From an uncultured Methanobrevibacter sp. (GTDB lineage Archaea; Methanobacteriota; Methanobacteria; Methanobacteriales; Methanobacteriaceae), in assembly GCF_900316895.1 (NCBI RefSeq), contig NZ_ONER01000043.1:1-13530 (forward strand): a DNA stretch of 13,530 nt, written 5' to 3'. The translations under genes and the position numbers were made by a program. How positions within the stretch are numbered: the first letter of the stretch is position 1; the number at the start of each line of letters is the position of its first letter. Shown here in pieces: positions 5,710 to 13,530 of this stretch. Under the pieces are notes generated by a model. That model saw only the letters and a program-made list of their open reading frames with translations, ran no database searches and was not told the origin of the DNA.

Positions 5710-5718
5710 CGGCAATAT
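5659..5718 (+). promoter_or_regulatory. Hairpin in the ileS leader
   Basis: Bases 5659-5673 (GTATTGCTGCTGTTA) can pair with 5707-5718 (TAACGGCAATAT). One register gives 12 pairs, including G-U pairs, with a 3-base bulge; another gives 8 continuous pairs (5666-5673 with 5707-5714), because CTG is repeated. A 5-bp inner helix, 5677-5681 (AAATC) with 5696-5700 (GATTT), extends it. The outer helix is GC-richer than the spacer around it. It may be a cis-regulatory RNA element or a mere consequence of the repeated ATTGCYGTTA motif. Confidence 0.4.
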
Positions 5719-5774
5719 CAGGGAGTTAATCGACAAAAAATATCAAATGCATCATATATATAAGGAGTTAAAAA

Positions 5775-8700
5775 ATGCCAATAAAAGAGGCAGACAAATC
5801 ATACGATCATGATAAGATAGAAAAGAAAGTTCAAAAATTCTGGAAAGAAGAAGAAACTTTTGCTAAAGTCAATGAACTGAGAGAGAAAGGTCCAAGATAT
5901 TCATTTTTAGACGGTCCGCCATATTGTAGTGGTAAAATCCACTTGGGAACCGCATGGAATAAAATCATCAAGGATTCCTACTTGAGATACAAATCCATGA
6001 ACGGATTCAGCTTAAGAAGACAGGCCGGATGGGATATGCACGGGCTTCCAATCGAAAATAAGGTAGAACATCTGATGGGCATTCAGTCAAAACAGGAAAT
6101 TGAGGAAATCGGTATTGACAAATTCGTTGACAAATGCCGTGAATTCGCAATTGAAAATAAGATTGCAATGGAAAAGGAATTTGACGATTTGGGAGTTTGG
6201 ATGGACTGGGATGACCCATACATGACACTTGACCCGAAATATATGGAATCCTCATGGTGGATGCTTAAAAGGGCAAACGAACAGGATTTACTTTTAAACG
6301 ACCAGAGGGTTATCAGCTGGTGTCCGCATTGTGGAACAGCTCTTGCTGCCGCTGAAATCGAATATGAAGAAAAGGAAGACCCTTCAATTTACATTAAATT
6401 TCCAGTTACAGGAGAAGAGGATACATACTTCCTGGTTTGGACAACAACTCCATGGACACTTCCAGCAAACCTTGCAATTTGTGTAAATCCTGAATTTGAC
6501 TATGTTTATGTTGCAAAGGATGGAGTAACCTATATCATTGCTGAAAACCTGATGGAAGACGTTTTAGGAAAACGCATTAAAATCCACAGGACCAAAATAC
6601 CTGCTGAAAATGAAGATGAGGAAGACAAAATCATCGAAGAAGAAGAGGTAATGTATGAAATAATCAAAACAGTCAAAGGTGAAGACTTACTTGGATTGTC
6701 CTATGATTATATTTTAGCAGATGAAATTCCAAAACAGATGGAATTCGATTCAGAAATTGAAAAGGTACACACTATCTTGCCGGGCGACCATGTAGAGCTT
6801 GGTGAAGGTACCGGTTTGGTACATACCGCACCTGGACACGGTCCGGACGATTTTGAAGTGGGACACGCTAATGGACTTCCTATATTCTGCCCAGTAGGTG
6901 AAGACGGATGCTTCACCGAAGATGCAGGCAAATATGATGGCAAATTTACAAAAGAAGAAAATACTCAAATTATTAAAGATTTAGAAGAAAAAGGATTAAT
7001 GTATCATTCTGAAACCATTGAACACAGATATGGGGTATGTTGGAGATGTAAAACCCCAATTATCTATCGTGCAACCAAACAATGGTTCTTGAAGGTAACC
7101 GATATCAAACAGAAAATGTTGGATGAAATCGGAAAGGTCGAATGGGTTCCTAAATGGGCTGGAGAAGGAAGGTTCTACGATTGGGTAGACAATGCCCGTG
7201 ACTGGACAATCTCAAGACAAAGATACTGGGGTATTCCAATACCAATTTGGGAATGTCCTGACTGTGGAGAACTCAAGGTAATCGGTTCCCTTGACGAATT
7301 GAAAGAAGAATCCTTAACTGAAATTAATGTAAGTGACTCAGAGCTTATTCACAGGCCATATGTGGACGAAGTTGAAGTGAAATGTGACAAATGTGGCCAA
7401 ACAATCAAAAGAATTCCTGACGTATTGGATGTATGGATCGACTCAGGTGTAGCCGGATGGGCTTCATTATATTACCCTGAAGAGAAGGAGAAATTCGCTG
7501 ACTGGTTCCCTTATGACTTCATCACAGAGGGTCATGACCAGACCAGAGGATGGTTCTACTCACAGCTCGGTACCGGTGTAATAGCCATGGGCCAAAGTCC
7601 ATACCAAAAAGTTTTAATGCACGGATTCGTTCTGGATGAGAACGGAAACAAGATGTCCAAATCATTGGGTAACGTTGTTGCTCCTGAAGAGGTAATTGAA
7701 AAGTACGGAGCGGACGTCTTAAGATTCTACTTATTATGGGCTTCAAAACCATGGGATGACTTGAAATTCGTATGGGAAGAGCTTTTAAACATCAACAAGA
7801 TGTTCAACATTTTATGGAACGTTTATGTATTTTCAACAACCTACATGTCACTTGATGACTTCAATCCGGTAGGACTTACTGAAGATGACATGATTTTGCG
7901 TTCAGAGGATAAATGGATTATCTCAAAGGCAAACTCATTGATCAAGGAAGTTGCTGAGGACTTGGACAAACTGTTCTTCCACAAGGCAACCAGAAAAATC
8001 AACAACTTCATCCTTGAAGACCTAAGCCGCTGGTATGTAAGGTTAATTCGTGGTAGGACATGGGTTGAAAGCGATGACCCTGATAAATTGGGTGCTTACT
8101 ACAGCCTATACACAGCTCTTGTAAAATTAATCACTGTATTATGTCCTATAGCTCCACATGTATGTGAGGAAATCTATGAAAACCTTGTTAAAGGAGTAAA
8201 CCCTGAAGCGCCTGAAAGCATTCATATGCTTGACTGGGGATATGACGAAGATGCGATTGACAGTGAACTTGAAGCCAAAATGGATGTGGCCCGTGAAGTT
8301 ATCGAAGCGTCAATCAGGGCAAGGGACATGGCACAATACAAATTGAGATGGCCGGTTTCAGACATTACAGTGGTATCTGAAGATGAGGATGTCTTGAATG
8401 CTATCGAGGAATTGACTGACATCATCAAGGACCAGTCAAATACCAAAGATGTCTTGTGTGCCAGTGAATTTGAAAAATTATCATACAATGCAAAACCTAA
8501 CCTCAAGATTTTAGGTCCAAAACTCAAAGGAGACATGGGCAAGGTTGTTAAAGGCCTAAAGACTGCTGATGGAAATCAAATAAAAGCAGAACTTGAAGAA
8601 AACGGCTGTGTTACAATTGAAGGAATTGAATTGAACTCTGAAGAAGTATTGTTTGATTCAGAACTTCCGGATGATTTTGTTTCATCAGAATTTGAAGGCG

Positions 8701-9011
8701 GTAACGTATTTGTAAATACCAATATCACATTGGAAATCAGACAGGAAGCAATGGCTCGTGAACTCATCAGAAGGGTTCAGGACATGAGAAAAGAATTGGA
8801 TTTAGATGTTGAGGCAAACATCAACGTGGATGTTGAAACATCAGCGGAATTCAAGGACTTGATTGTTCCTCAATCTGAAGTGATCTCTCATGAAGTCAGG
8901 GCTAAAAGCTTAATTATAACTGATAGTGAAGAATGCAATAAAGATTCAAAAGATTATACCAAAGAATGGGATATCGAAGGAGAAAAAGTAGTTATTTCAA
9001 TTAAAAAATAG
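5775..9011 (+). CDS. ileS: Isoleucyl-tRNA synthetase (archaeal/eukaryotic type)
   Basis: A class Ia synthetase that charges tRNA-Ile with isoleucine in the cytosol and edits misactivated valine. 1078 residues, a normal length for the archaeal type. Motifs: the HIGH signature as HLGT at 56-59 within GPPYCSGKIHLGTAWN; GWDMHGLPIE near 90; CPHCGTALAAAEIE near 183-196; the CP1 editing domain with WTTTPWTLPANLAI and GTGLVHTAPGHGPDDFEVG; CWRCKTPIIYRATKQWF; a CPDCGELK/CDKCGQ cysteine pair; VWIDSGVAGWASLYYP; and KMSKS at 626-630. The anticodon-binding domain and the archaeal C-terminal region follow. Isoleucine specificity rather than valine or leucine is judged from overall likeness. The ribosome binding site GGAG (5764-5767) is 7 bases before the ATG. 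It is the first gene of an apparent operon with purL, moeA and a membrane protease, and has a long structured leader. Confidence 0.96.
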   Translation: MPIKEADKSYDHDKIEKKVQKFWKEEETFAKVNELREKGPRYSFLDGPPYCSGKIHLGTAWNKIIKDSYLRYKSMNGFSLRRQAGWDMHGLPIENKVEHLMGIQSKQEIEEIGIDKFVDKCREFAIENKIAMEKEFDDLGVWMDWDDPYMTLDPKYMESSWWMLKRANEQDLLLNDQRVISWCPHCGTALAAAEIEYEEKEDPSIYIKFPVTGEEDTYFLVWTTTPWTLPANLAICVNPEFDYVYVAKDGVTYIIAENLMEDVLGKRIKIHRTKIPAENEDEEDKIIEEEEVMYEIIKTVKGEDLLGLSYDYILADEIPKQMEFDSEIEKVHTILPGDHVELGEGTGLVHTAPGHGPDDFEVGHANGLPIFCPVGEDGCFTEDAGKYDGKFTKEENTQIIKDLEEKGLMYHSETIEHRYGVCWRCKTPIIYRATKQWFLKVTDIKQKMLDEIGKVEWVPKWAGEGRFYDWVDNARDWTISRQRYWGIPIPIWECPDCGELKVIGSLDELKEESLTEINVSDSELIHRPYVDEVEVKCDKCGQTIKRIPDVLDVWIDSGVAGWASLYYPEEKEKFADWFPYDFITEGHDQTRGWFYSQLGTGVIAMGQSPYQKVLMHGFVLDENGNKMSKSLGNVVAPEEVIEKYGADVLRFYLLWASKPWDDLKFVWEELLNINKMFNILWNVYVFSTTYMSLDDFNPVGLTEDDMILRSEDKWIISKANSLIKEVAEDLDKLFFHKATRKINNFILEDLSRWYVRLIRGRTWVESDDPDKLGAYYSLYTALVKLITVLCPIAPHVCEEIYENLVKGVNPEAPESIHMLDWGYDEDAIDSELEAKMDVAREVIEASIRARDMAQYKLRWPVSDITVVSEDEDVLNAIEELTDIIKDQSNTKDVLCASEFEKLSYNAKPNLKILGPKLKGDMGKVVKGLKTADGNQIKAELEENGCVTIEGIELNSEEVLFDSELPDDFVSSEFEGGNVFVNTNITLEIRQEAMARELIRRVQDMRKELDLDVEANINVDVETSAEFKDLIVPQSEVISHEVRAKSLIITDSEECNKDSKDYTKEWDIEGEKVVISIKK

Positions 9012-9021
9012 GGTGTTTAAC

Positions 9022-11163
9022 ATGACTTTAGCTGACTCTGAAATTGAATATATTGAAGGAATCCTCGGTCGTGAAATGAACGAATTGGAAGAAGGAATGC
9101 TTGACGTAATGTTTTCAGAACATTGCTCATACAAAAGCAGCAGGCCTTTCCTTAGGGCTTTTCCAACCGAAGGGGAAAATATTATCTTAGGTCCGGGTGA
9201 CGATGCAGGTCTTGTATCTGTCACAGATAAGTATGCATTAGCAGTGGGTATGGAATCACACAACCACCCATCAGCTATCGAACCATACGGAGGAGCAGGT
9301 ACCGGTATAGGCGGAATATTAAGGGATATCATATCCATGGGAGCAATGCCTATAGCACTTCTCGACTCCTTAAGATTCGGACCTTTGGAAGAAGACCAAA
9401 AATCTAGATACTTGTTTGAGCATGTCGTTAAGGGAATTTCCGATTACGGTAACCGTGTCGGTGTTCCTACTGTCGCCGGTGAAATAGAATTCGACGAATC
9501 ATTCAGGACAAACCCTCTCGTAAACGTAATGTGTGTGGGTCTTGTCGAAAAGGACAAAATCGTAAGGGCACAGGCTCCAAACATAGGCGATGTATTCCTT
9601 TTGATGGGCGGAACAACCGGCCGTGACGGAATTCATGGAGTAACTTTTGCATCAGAAGAGCTGACTTCAGATTCAGAAACTGAAGACAGGCCTGCTGTAC
9701 AGGTAGCGGATCCATTCACCAAGAAAAGAGTTCTTGAAGCATCCCTGGAAATATTGGAAAAAATCAATGTCAGCGGTGTTAAGGACTTAGGTGGTGGAGG
9801 TCTCACATGCTGTATTTCAGAATTAGTGGATTCATCCAGCAACGGTGCTTTAGTCGACTTGCAGGCTATTCCTTTAAGGGAAACCGGAATGACACCTTAT
9901 GAAATCATGCTTTCAGAATCACAGGAAAGAATGGTATTCGTAATCAATCCTGATGATGTTAAATTGGCACAGGAAATCTGCGACAAGCATGAAATCACAT
10001 CATCCGTCATCGGTGAGGTAATTGACGGAAACAACATGATCATTTCAGACGAAGGTGAGGAAATCGCCAACTTGCCAACAATACTATTGGCAGATCCACC
10101 TTCAATCGACAGGCCAATCAAGGAAATACCAGAAGATACAGAAAAAATCGAGCTTAAGGAACCTGGTGTTTATGAATCCCTGCCAAAATTATTATCCTCT
10201 CCAAACATTGCTTCAAAAGAATGGGTTTACAAACAATATGACCATGAGGTTCAGGTCAGAACTGTTGTAAAACCTGGAGACGATGCCGCAGTGCTCAGAA
10301 TCGATGAAAATACTGCAATTGCACTCACTACAGATTCTAATACAATTCACACAAAATTATCTCCATTCGACGGAGCCGCAGGTTGTGTTGCCGAAGCTAT
10401 CAGAAACGTCATTTCAATGGGAGCAACCCCTTATGCAGTCGTTGACTGTCTGAACTTCGGAAACCCTGAAACTCCTGAAATCCTATGGCAATTTAAAACA
10501 GCCATTGAAGGAATGGCACTTGTTGCAGAAAACTTCAACGCACCGGTCATCAGTGGAAACGTAAGTTTCTACAATGAAACCGAAGGAATAAAAATCAATC
10601 CGACACCTGCAGTTGGTGTCATTGGTGTTGAGGACATTGAAAACATAAGGACCATGGACTTCAAAAACGAAGGAGATAAAATCATATTAATCGGTAAAAC
10701 CTATGATGAACTTACAGGTTCAGAATATCACAGAACCATTCATAACCTTGAAAAAGGTACAGCTCCAAGAATCAGAATCGATGAGGAAGTTGCAAACGGT
10801 CAAACCGTTTTAGATTTAATTTCCAATGACAAGGACAAAAACATCACTGCAGTACACGACGTATCAGCAGGAGGTCTTGCAGTCGCATTGTCCGAAATGG
10901 TTATCAAATCAGGCTTAGGCTGTGACGTAACCTTAAAAGATGATGAACTGGATAAAATCCAATTGCTATACTCAGAAAGTCATGCAAGGTACTTGTTGAC
11001 AGTCAAAGCAGATGCGCTTGATGACATTTTAGCACAAATTGATGTTCCTTGTGAGGTCATTGGTGAGGTTAAAGGCACTTCATTGAATGTAAACGATCAT
11101 GAATTCAGCTTTGAAGATTTGAATAATGCATATCATGGCGTTATTGAAAAATATATGGCATGA
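9022..11163 (+). CDS. purL: Phosphoribosylformylglycinamidine synthase II
   Basis: The ATP-dependent synthetase subunit that converts FGAR to FGAM in purine synthesis, working with PurS and the glutaminase PurQ (not in this window). 713 residues, typical of the small archaeal and Gram-positive PurL. Motifs: MFSEHCSYKSSRP with H34; GPGDDAGLVSV near 55-65; ESHNHPSAIEPYGGAGTGIG from 78; a second half with KPGDDAAVLRI, FDGAAGCVAEAIRNV and SGNVSFYNE near 511-519; and HDVSAGGLAVALSEM from 612. These fit the duplicated AIRS/FGAMS fold. Start choice: the frame extends to a GTG at 9013, but that GTG is part of the ribosome binding site GGGTG (9011-9015), which lies 6 bases before the ATG at 9022, so the ATG is preferred. 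It follows ileS by 10 bases. Confidence 0.96.
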   Translation: MTLADSEIEYIEGILGREMNELEEGMLDVMFSEHCSYKSSRPFLRAFPTEGENIILGPGDDAGLVSVTDKYALAVGMESHNHPSAIEPYGGAGTGIGGILRDIISMGAMPIALLDSLRFGPLEEDQKSRYLFEHVVKGISDYGNRVGVPTVAGEIEFDESFRTNPLVNVMCVGLVEKDKIVRAQAPNIGDVFLLMGGTTGRDGIHGVTFASEELTSDSETEDRPAVQVADPFTKKRVLEASLEILEKINVSGVKDLGGGGLTCCISELVDSSSNGALVDLQAIPLRETGMTPYEIMLSESQERMVFVINPDDVKLAQEICDKHEITSSVIGEVIDGNNMIISDEGEEIANLPTILLADPPSIDRPIKEIPEDTEKIELKEPGVYESLPKLLSSPNIASKEWVYKQYDHEVQVRTVVKPGDDAAVLRIDENTAIALTTDSNTIHTKLSPFDGAAGCVAEAIRNVISMGATPYAVVDCLNFGNPETPEILWQFKTAIEGMALVAENFNAPVISGNVSFYNETEGIKINPTPAVGVIGVEDIENIRTMDFKNEGDKIILIGKTYDELTGSEYHRTIHNLEKGTAPRIRIDEEVANGQTVLDLISNDKDKNITAVHDVSAGGLAVALSEMVIKSGLGCDVTLKDDELDKIQLLYSESHARYLLTVKADALDDILAQIDVPCEVIGEVKGTSLNVNDHEFSFEDLNNAYHGVIEKYMA

Positions 11164-11181
11164 TTGACTTGGGGGAGTTGA

Positions 11182-12399
11182 ATGTTCTTATCAAAGCTTG
11201 ATTCATTAAAAAATGCTCAAAATCTAATCTCTGACAATCAAAAAGTAAGTGAAATTGAAGAGATTCCTATCTATGATGCCCACAAGAGGGTTTTGGCTGA
11301 AGATATAATAGCATTTCATGATTCACCGCCATTTGATAAATCAGCTATGGATGGATTTGCACTCATTGCGGAAGACACCTTCGGTGCTGGACAGTCAGCA
11401 CCAAAGGAATTCAAGATAATCGATGCAATCGGTGCCGGAGATTTTTCATCTAAAACCGTTAATCACAATGAGGCTATTGTTATAGCTACAGGTGCACCTA
11501 TTCCTGACGGCGCCAATGCGGTTTTGATGAAGGAATACACTACAACCGATGGGGATGACTTGACAATCTATTCACAGGTCACTCCCGGTGAAAACGTCTC
11601 TCCAAAGTCTGAAGATATCGAGAAAGGCCAAAAAATACTGGACAAAAACACTTTCATCAGATATCAGGAACTGGGCCTTATAGCCTCTGCGGGATATGAT
11701 ACCGTAAAGGTGTTCAAAAAGCCTAGGGTCAAAATCATCATTACCGGAAACGAGCTTGTCGAACCGACAAAAGAGGAAATCGATAAGGCAAAAATCATAA
11801 ATTCCAATCAGTTTACTATAAAGGCGATGGTTGAGGATTCAGGGGCCATATGTGACATTGGCCGTGCAGGAGATACCTTTGATGAGGTAAGGGAGGCCAT
11901 TTTAGAGGCTTCCAAGGAGTATGATGTTATCATGACTACAGGAGGAACAGCCATCAGTAGGGGGGATGTCGTTTTGGATGTAGTTGATGATATCGGCGAG
12001 GTACTTTTCCACGGCGTTGCAATTAGACCTGGAAAACCTGCAGGTGCAGGTATTGTCAATGACAAGGTGGTTTTCACATTTTCAGGACAGCCTGTTGCCG
12101 CAATGTCCCAGTTCGACATGTTTGCAAGAAAATATCTATTTGAAATGCAGGGAAGAGCATTTGATTTTAATATAGTTAAAAGAACATCACAGCTTAAGAT
12201 ACCTTCACAGTTGGGCAGGACAGATTTCATCCGTGCAGTCAGTGATGAGGAGCATGCAAAGCATGTGCTGAATAGAGGTTCTGGCATTATTCGTTCAATG
12301 GTGGAAGCGAACAGCTATATCATAATAGACGAAAATGATGAAGGATACCAGAAGGACGATATAGTCGATGTTGTCTTCTTTGATTCATTACTTTGGTAA
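11182..12399 (+). CDS. moeA: Molybdopterin molybdenumtransferase
   Basis: MoeA inserts molybdate (or tungstate) into adenylylated molybdopterin. In methanogens the cofactor serves formylmethanofuran dehydrogenase and formate dehydrogenase. 405 residues with the four-domain pattern: an N-terminal helix; DKSAMDGFAL at 52-61; IATGAPIPDGANAVLMKE and GENVSPKSEDIEKG; the MoCF-binding domain with VKIIITGNELVEP, INSNQF and TTGGTAISRGDVV (254-262 is GGTAISRGD, where many members have GGxSxGxxD); FSGQPVAA at 300-307, where many have PGNPVA; and a C-terminal domain from about 325. GGAG at 11174-11177 lies 4 bases before the ATG. Gaps of 18 bases after purL and 16 before the protease gene suggest one transcript. 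The link to purine or isoleucine metabolism is not obvious. Confidence 0.93.
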   Translation: MFLSKLDSLKNAQNLISDNQKVSEIEEIPIYDAHKRVLAEDIIAFHDSPPFDKSAMDGFALIAEDTFGAGQSAPKEFKIIDAIGAGDFSSKTVNHNEAIVIATGAPIPDGANAVLMKEYTTTDGDDLTIYSQVTPGENVSPKSEDIEKGQKILDKNTFIRYQELGLIASAGYDTVKVFKKPRVKIIITGNELVEPTKEEIDKAKIINSNQFTIKAMVEDSGAICDIGRAGDTFDEVREAILEASKEYDVIMTTGGTAISRGDVVLDVVDDIGEVLFHGVAIRPGKPAGAGIVNDKVVFTFSGQPVAAMSQFDMFARKYLFEMQGRAFDFNIVKRTSQLKIPSQLGRTDFIRAVSDEEHAKHVLNRGSGIIRSMVEANSYIIIDENDEGYQKDDIVDVVFFDSLLW

Positions 12400-12415
12400 G
12401 TAAAGAGGCATTTTA

Positions 12416-13530
12416 ATGAATGGTATTTATTATTATTTGATAGCCTTTGCTGTCATCTGGATATTGGTCGGAATATTTCATGAAAGATTATCAAATCATG
12501 GAGTTGAACTTAGCTTTCCAGTCATAATGTGGAAAACCCAGAGGCTGAGAGGACTGATATCCAAAATCAATAACCTGTCACCGAAATTCTGGCGATGGTA
12601 TATGAATATCGGAATTATAGTGGCATTTGGAGCCATGATATTCATTACTTATACTCTGCTGTCCACATTGCCAACTGTTTTTGAAACTCCGAGCGTTTCG
12701 ATAGTGATACCCGGTGTTGATATTCCTGGTTCCCAGATTTACGTTCCCTTTGTTTATGGGCTGATAGCCCTTGCAACGGTTTTAATCGTTCACGAATTTT
12801 CACATGGTATTCAGGCAGTCGGGGAAAAGATTCCAATAAAGTCAATAGGACTCATGCTGTTTATCATACTTCCGGGAGCATTTGTAGAGCCGGATGAGGA
12901 AAAACTTAAGGAAGCCAAAAGGACTTCAAGGCTAAGAGTTTACGCTGCAGGTTCCATTGCCAACGTAACCCTTGCGGTCATAGCCTTGATGCTGGTGTCC
13001 CTGTGCGCTGCAGGAATTCCTAATTACTTTGCCGAAGACGGAATTGAAATCGGCAGGATTATTCCAGATTCTCCATCCGATGGAGTCTTGAAGGAAGGAA
13101 TGGTTCTGGAAGCCATTGACAATCAAAAGATTAATGATACAAAGGCCTATGTCAATGTTGTCAGTTCATTCGCTCCGGGCGAAAACATTTCGGTTCAGAC
13201 GGACCAGGGCAATTACCATGTAACCCTTTCCAAACATCCGAACAACGAGTCCCGAGGATTTTTCGGAATCCAGGCAAATCAGCATTTCGAGCTTAAAAAT
13301 GACAGTTTAGGTCCTCTTCCATGGATTCTCTTTGAGCTGATCGATCTTTTCCAGTGGGTGGCAATGCTGAACCTCGGAATTGGGCTTTTCAATCTGCTTC
13401 CAATCAAGCCTTTGGATGGAGGATACATGCTGGAAATCTTGTTGAGCTATAAATTGTCAGAAAAACATTACAAGCCAATTGTAAATGCGTTATCTGCAGT
13501 TTTAGCGATGGTTATAGTATTCAGCATAGT
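12416..13530 (+). CDS. Site-2 type membrane metalloprotease (M50) with PDZ domain, 3' truncated
   Basis: An intramembrane zinc protease of the S2P/RseP family, which cuts membrane-anchored substrates such as regulators. The frame runs from ATG 12416 to the window edge (371 full codons) with no stop. An N-terminal helix (residues 4-21) is followed by a second at about 64-85. The zinc motif HEFSH is at 126-130 in a third, and a membrane segment at about 173-200 contains AGSIANVTLAV. A PDZ-like domain spans about 205-275 (GRIIPDSPSDGVLKEGMVLE onward), and the second zinc-ligand motif PIKPLDGG follows, with D334. All catalytic ligands are present. AGAGG (12404-12408) is 7 bases before the ATG, and the gene follows moeA by 16 bases. 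The substrate is unknown. Confidence 0.9.
   Translation, partial: MNGIYYYLIAFAVIWILVGIFHERLSNHGVELSFPVIMWKTQRLRGLISKINNLSPKFWRWYMNIGIIVAFGAMIFITYTLLSTLPTVFETPSVSIVIPGVDIPGSQIYVPFVYGLIALATVLIVHEFSHGIQAVGEKIPIKSIGLMLFIILPGAFVEPDEEKLKEAKRTSRLRVYAAGSIANVTLAVIALMLVSLCAAGIPNYFAEDGIEIGRIIPDSPSDGVLKEGMVLEAIDNQKINDTKAYVNVVSSFAPGENISVQTDQGNYHVTLSKHPNNESRGFFGIQANQHFELKNDSLGPLPWILFELIDLFQWVAMLNLGIGLFNLLPIKPLDGGYMLEILLSYKLSEKHYKPIVNALSAVLAMVIVFSI

Larger units (their letters stand above)
5450..5716. repeat. Dispersed ATTGCYGTTA motif, four copies
   Basis: ATTGCCGTTA at 5450-5459 (plus), ATTGCTGTTA at 5538-5547 (plus), a weaker GCTGCTGTTA at 5664-5673 (plus, 8 of 10), and ATTGCCGTTA again on the minus strand at 5707-5716. 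The first and last are exact 10-bp inverted copies 247 bases apart. The last two form the arms of the leader hairpin. The first two lie upstream of the predicted ileS start and could be protein-binding sites. Confidence 0.4.
5391..5774. other. Divergent control region between the FrnE-like gene and ileS
   Basis: 384 bases between oppositely oriented genes. From left to right they hold an AT palindrome at 5394-5405, the minus-strand TATA box at 5412-5420, copies of an ATTGCYGTTA motif, the ileS TATA box near 5611-5622, a short leucine-rich ORF at 5653-5709, a hairpin at 5659-5718 and the ileS ribosome binding site at 5764-5767. The stretch from 5653 to 5730 is visibly less AT-rich than its flanks, which suggests selection on it. 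No tRNA-like fold was seen. Confidence 0.6.

Noticed and set aside
5659..5718. T-box riboswitch or tRNA-like fold upstream of ileS
   Set aside because: T-boxes are bacterial, and no T-box sequence or tRNA acceptor/T-arm pattern is visible; only a simple hairpin is supported.
5754..5760. TATATATA-like stretch just before ileS as its promoter
   Set aside because: It would start transcription after the ileS ATG and remove the ribosome binding site.
9013..9021. GTG at 9013 as the purL start
   Set aside because: The GTG belongs to the GGGTG ribosome binding site; the ATG at 9022 has ideal spacing and gives the expected N-terminus.
11808..12287. 159-codon open frame on the minus strand
   Set aside because: It lies wholly inside moeA, has no family likeness, and follows from the codon pattern of the real gene.
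1..13530. CRISPR array, insertion sequence, phage or defence genes
   Set aside because: No regularly spaced direct repeats, no transposase or integrase frames and no terminal inverted repeats were seen.

Overview
The window reads as chromosomal DNA of a low-GC, H2-dependent methanogen of the order Methanobacteriales, most likely Methanobrevibacter. Evidence: a heterodisulfide reductase HdrA end, an archaeal-type IleRS, a DmrX/MJ0208-type archaeoflavoprotein next to glyA, archaeal TATA boxes at leaderless distances, AGGTG/GGAG ribosome binding sites and very AT-rich spacers. The genus call is inference from gene content and base composition.

Layout. 2-385: 3' end of hdrA with two ferredoxin clusters, then a hairpin/T-tract terminator. 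386-1097: about 710 bases of very AT-rich DNA without a convincing intact gene, but with a promoter, a possible decayed small membrane-protein gene, a perfect 12-bp palindrome beside a TATA box, and a second hairpin/T-rich element. 1098-2255: a 12-helix MFS transporter, probably on a leaderless message. 2320-4286: glyA and a flavin/iron-sulfur protein of the dihydromethanopterin reductase type, 5 bases apart, so one-carbon transfer is paired with the likely last step of making the one-carbon carrier. 4272-5390, minus strand: a 35-codon lysine-rich small ORF, a DsbA/FrnE-like thioredoxin-fold protein with a CPNS site, and a DUF192 protein. The small ORF joins the FrnE-like gene through an ATGA stop/start overlap, and the DUF192 gene overlaps the 3' end of the flavoprotein gene tail to tail.

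5391-5774 is a 384-base divergent control region. It has a promoter facing each way, four copies of an ATTGCYGTTA-like motif, and an apparent ileS leader with an 18-codon leucine-rich ORF folded into a hairpin that includes the ORF's own stop codon. 5775-13530 is a tight plus-strand cluster: ileS, purL, moeA and a site-2-type membrane metalloprotease that runs off the window. Its gaps are 10-18 bases, each carrying a ribosome binding site, so it looks like one housekeeping operon.

The most interesting material lies between the known genes: the ileS leader, the coupled small ORF before the FrnE-like gene, and the palindrome/TATA/hairpin set before the MFS gene. No CRISPR array, insertion sequence, tRNA, rRNA or recognisable defence or phage module was seen.
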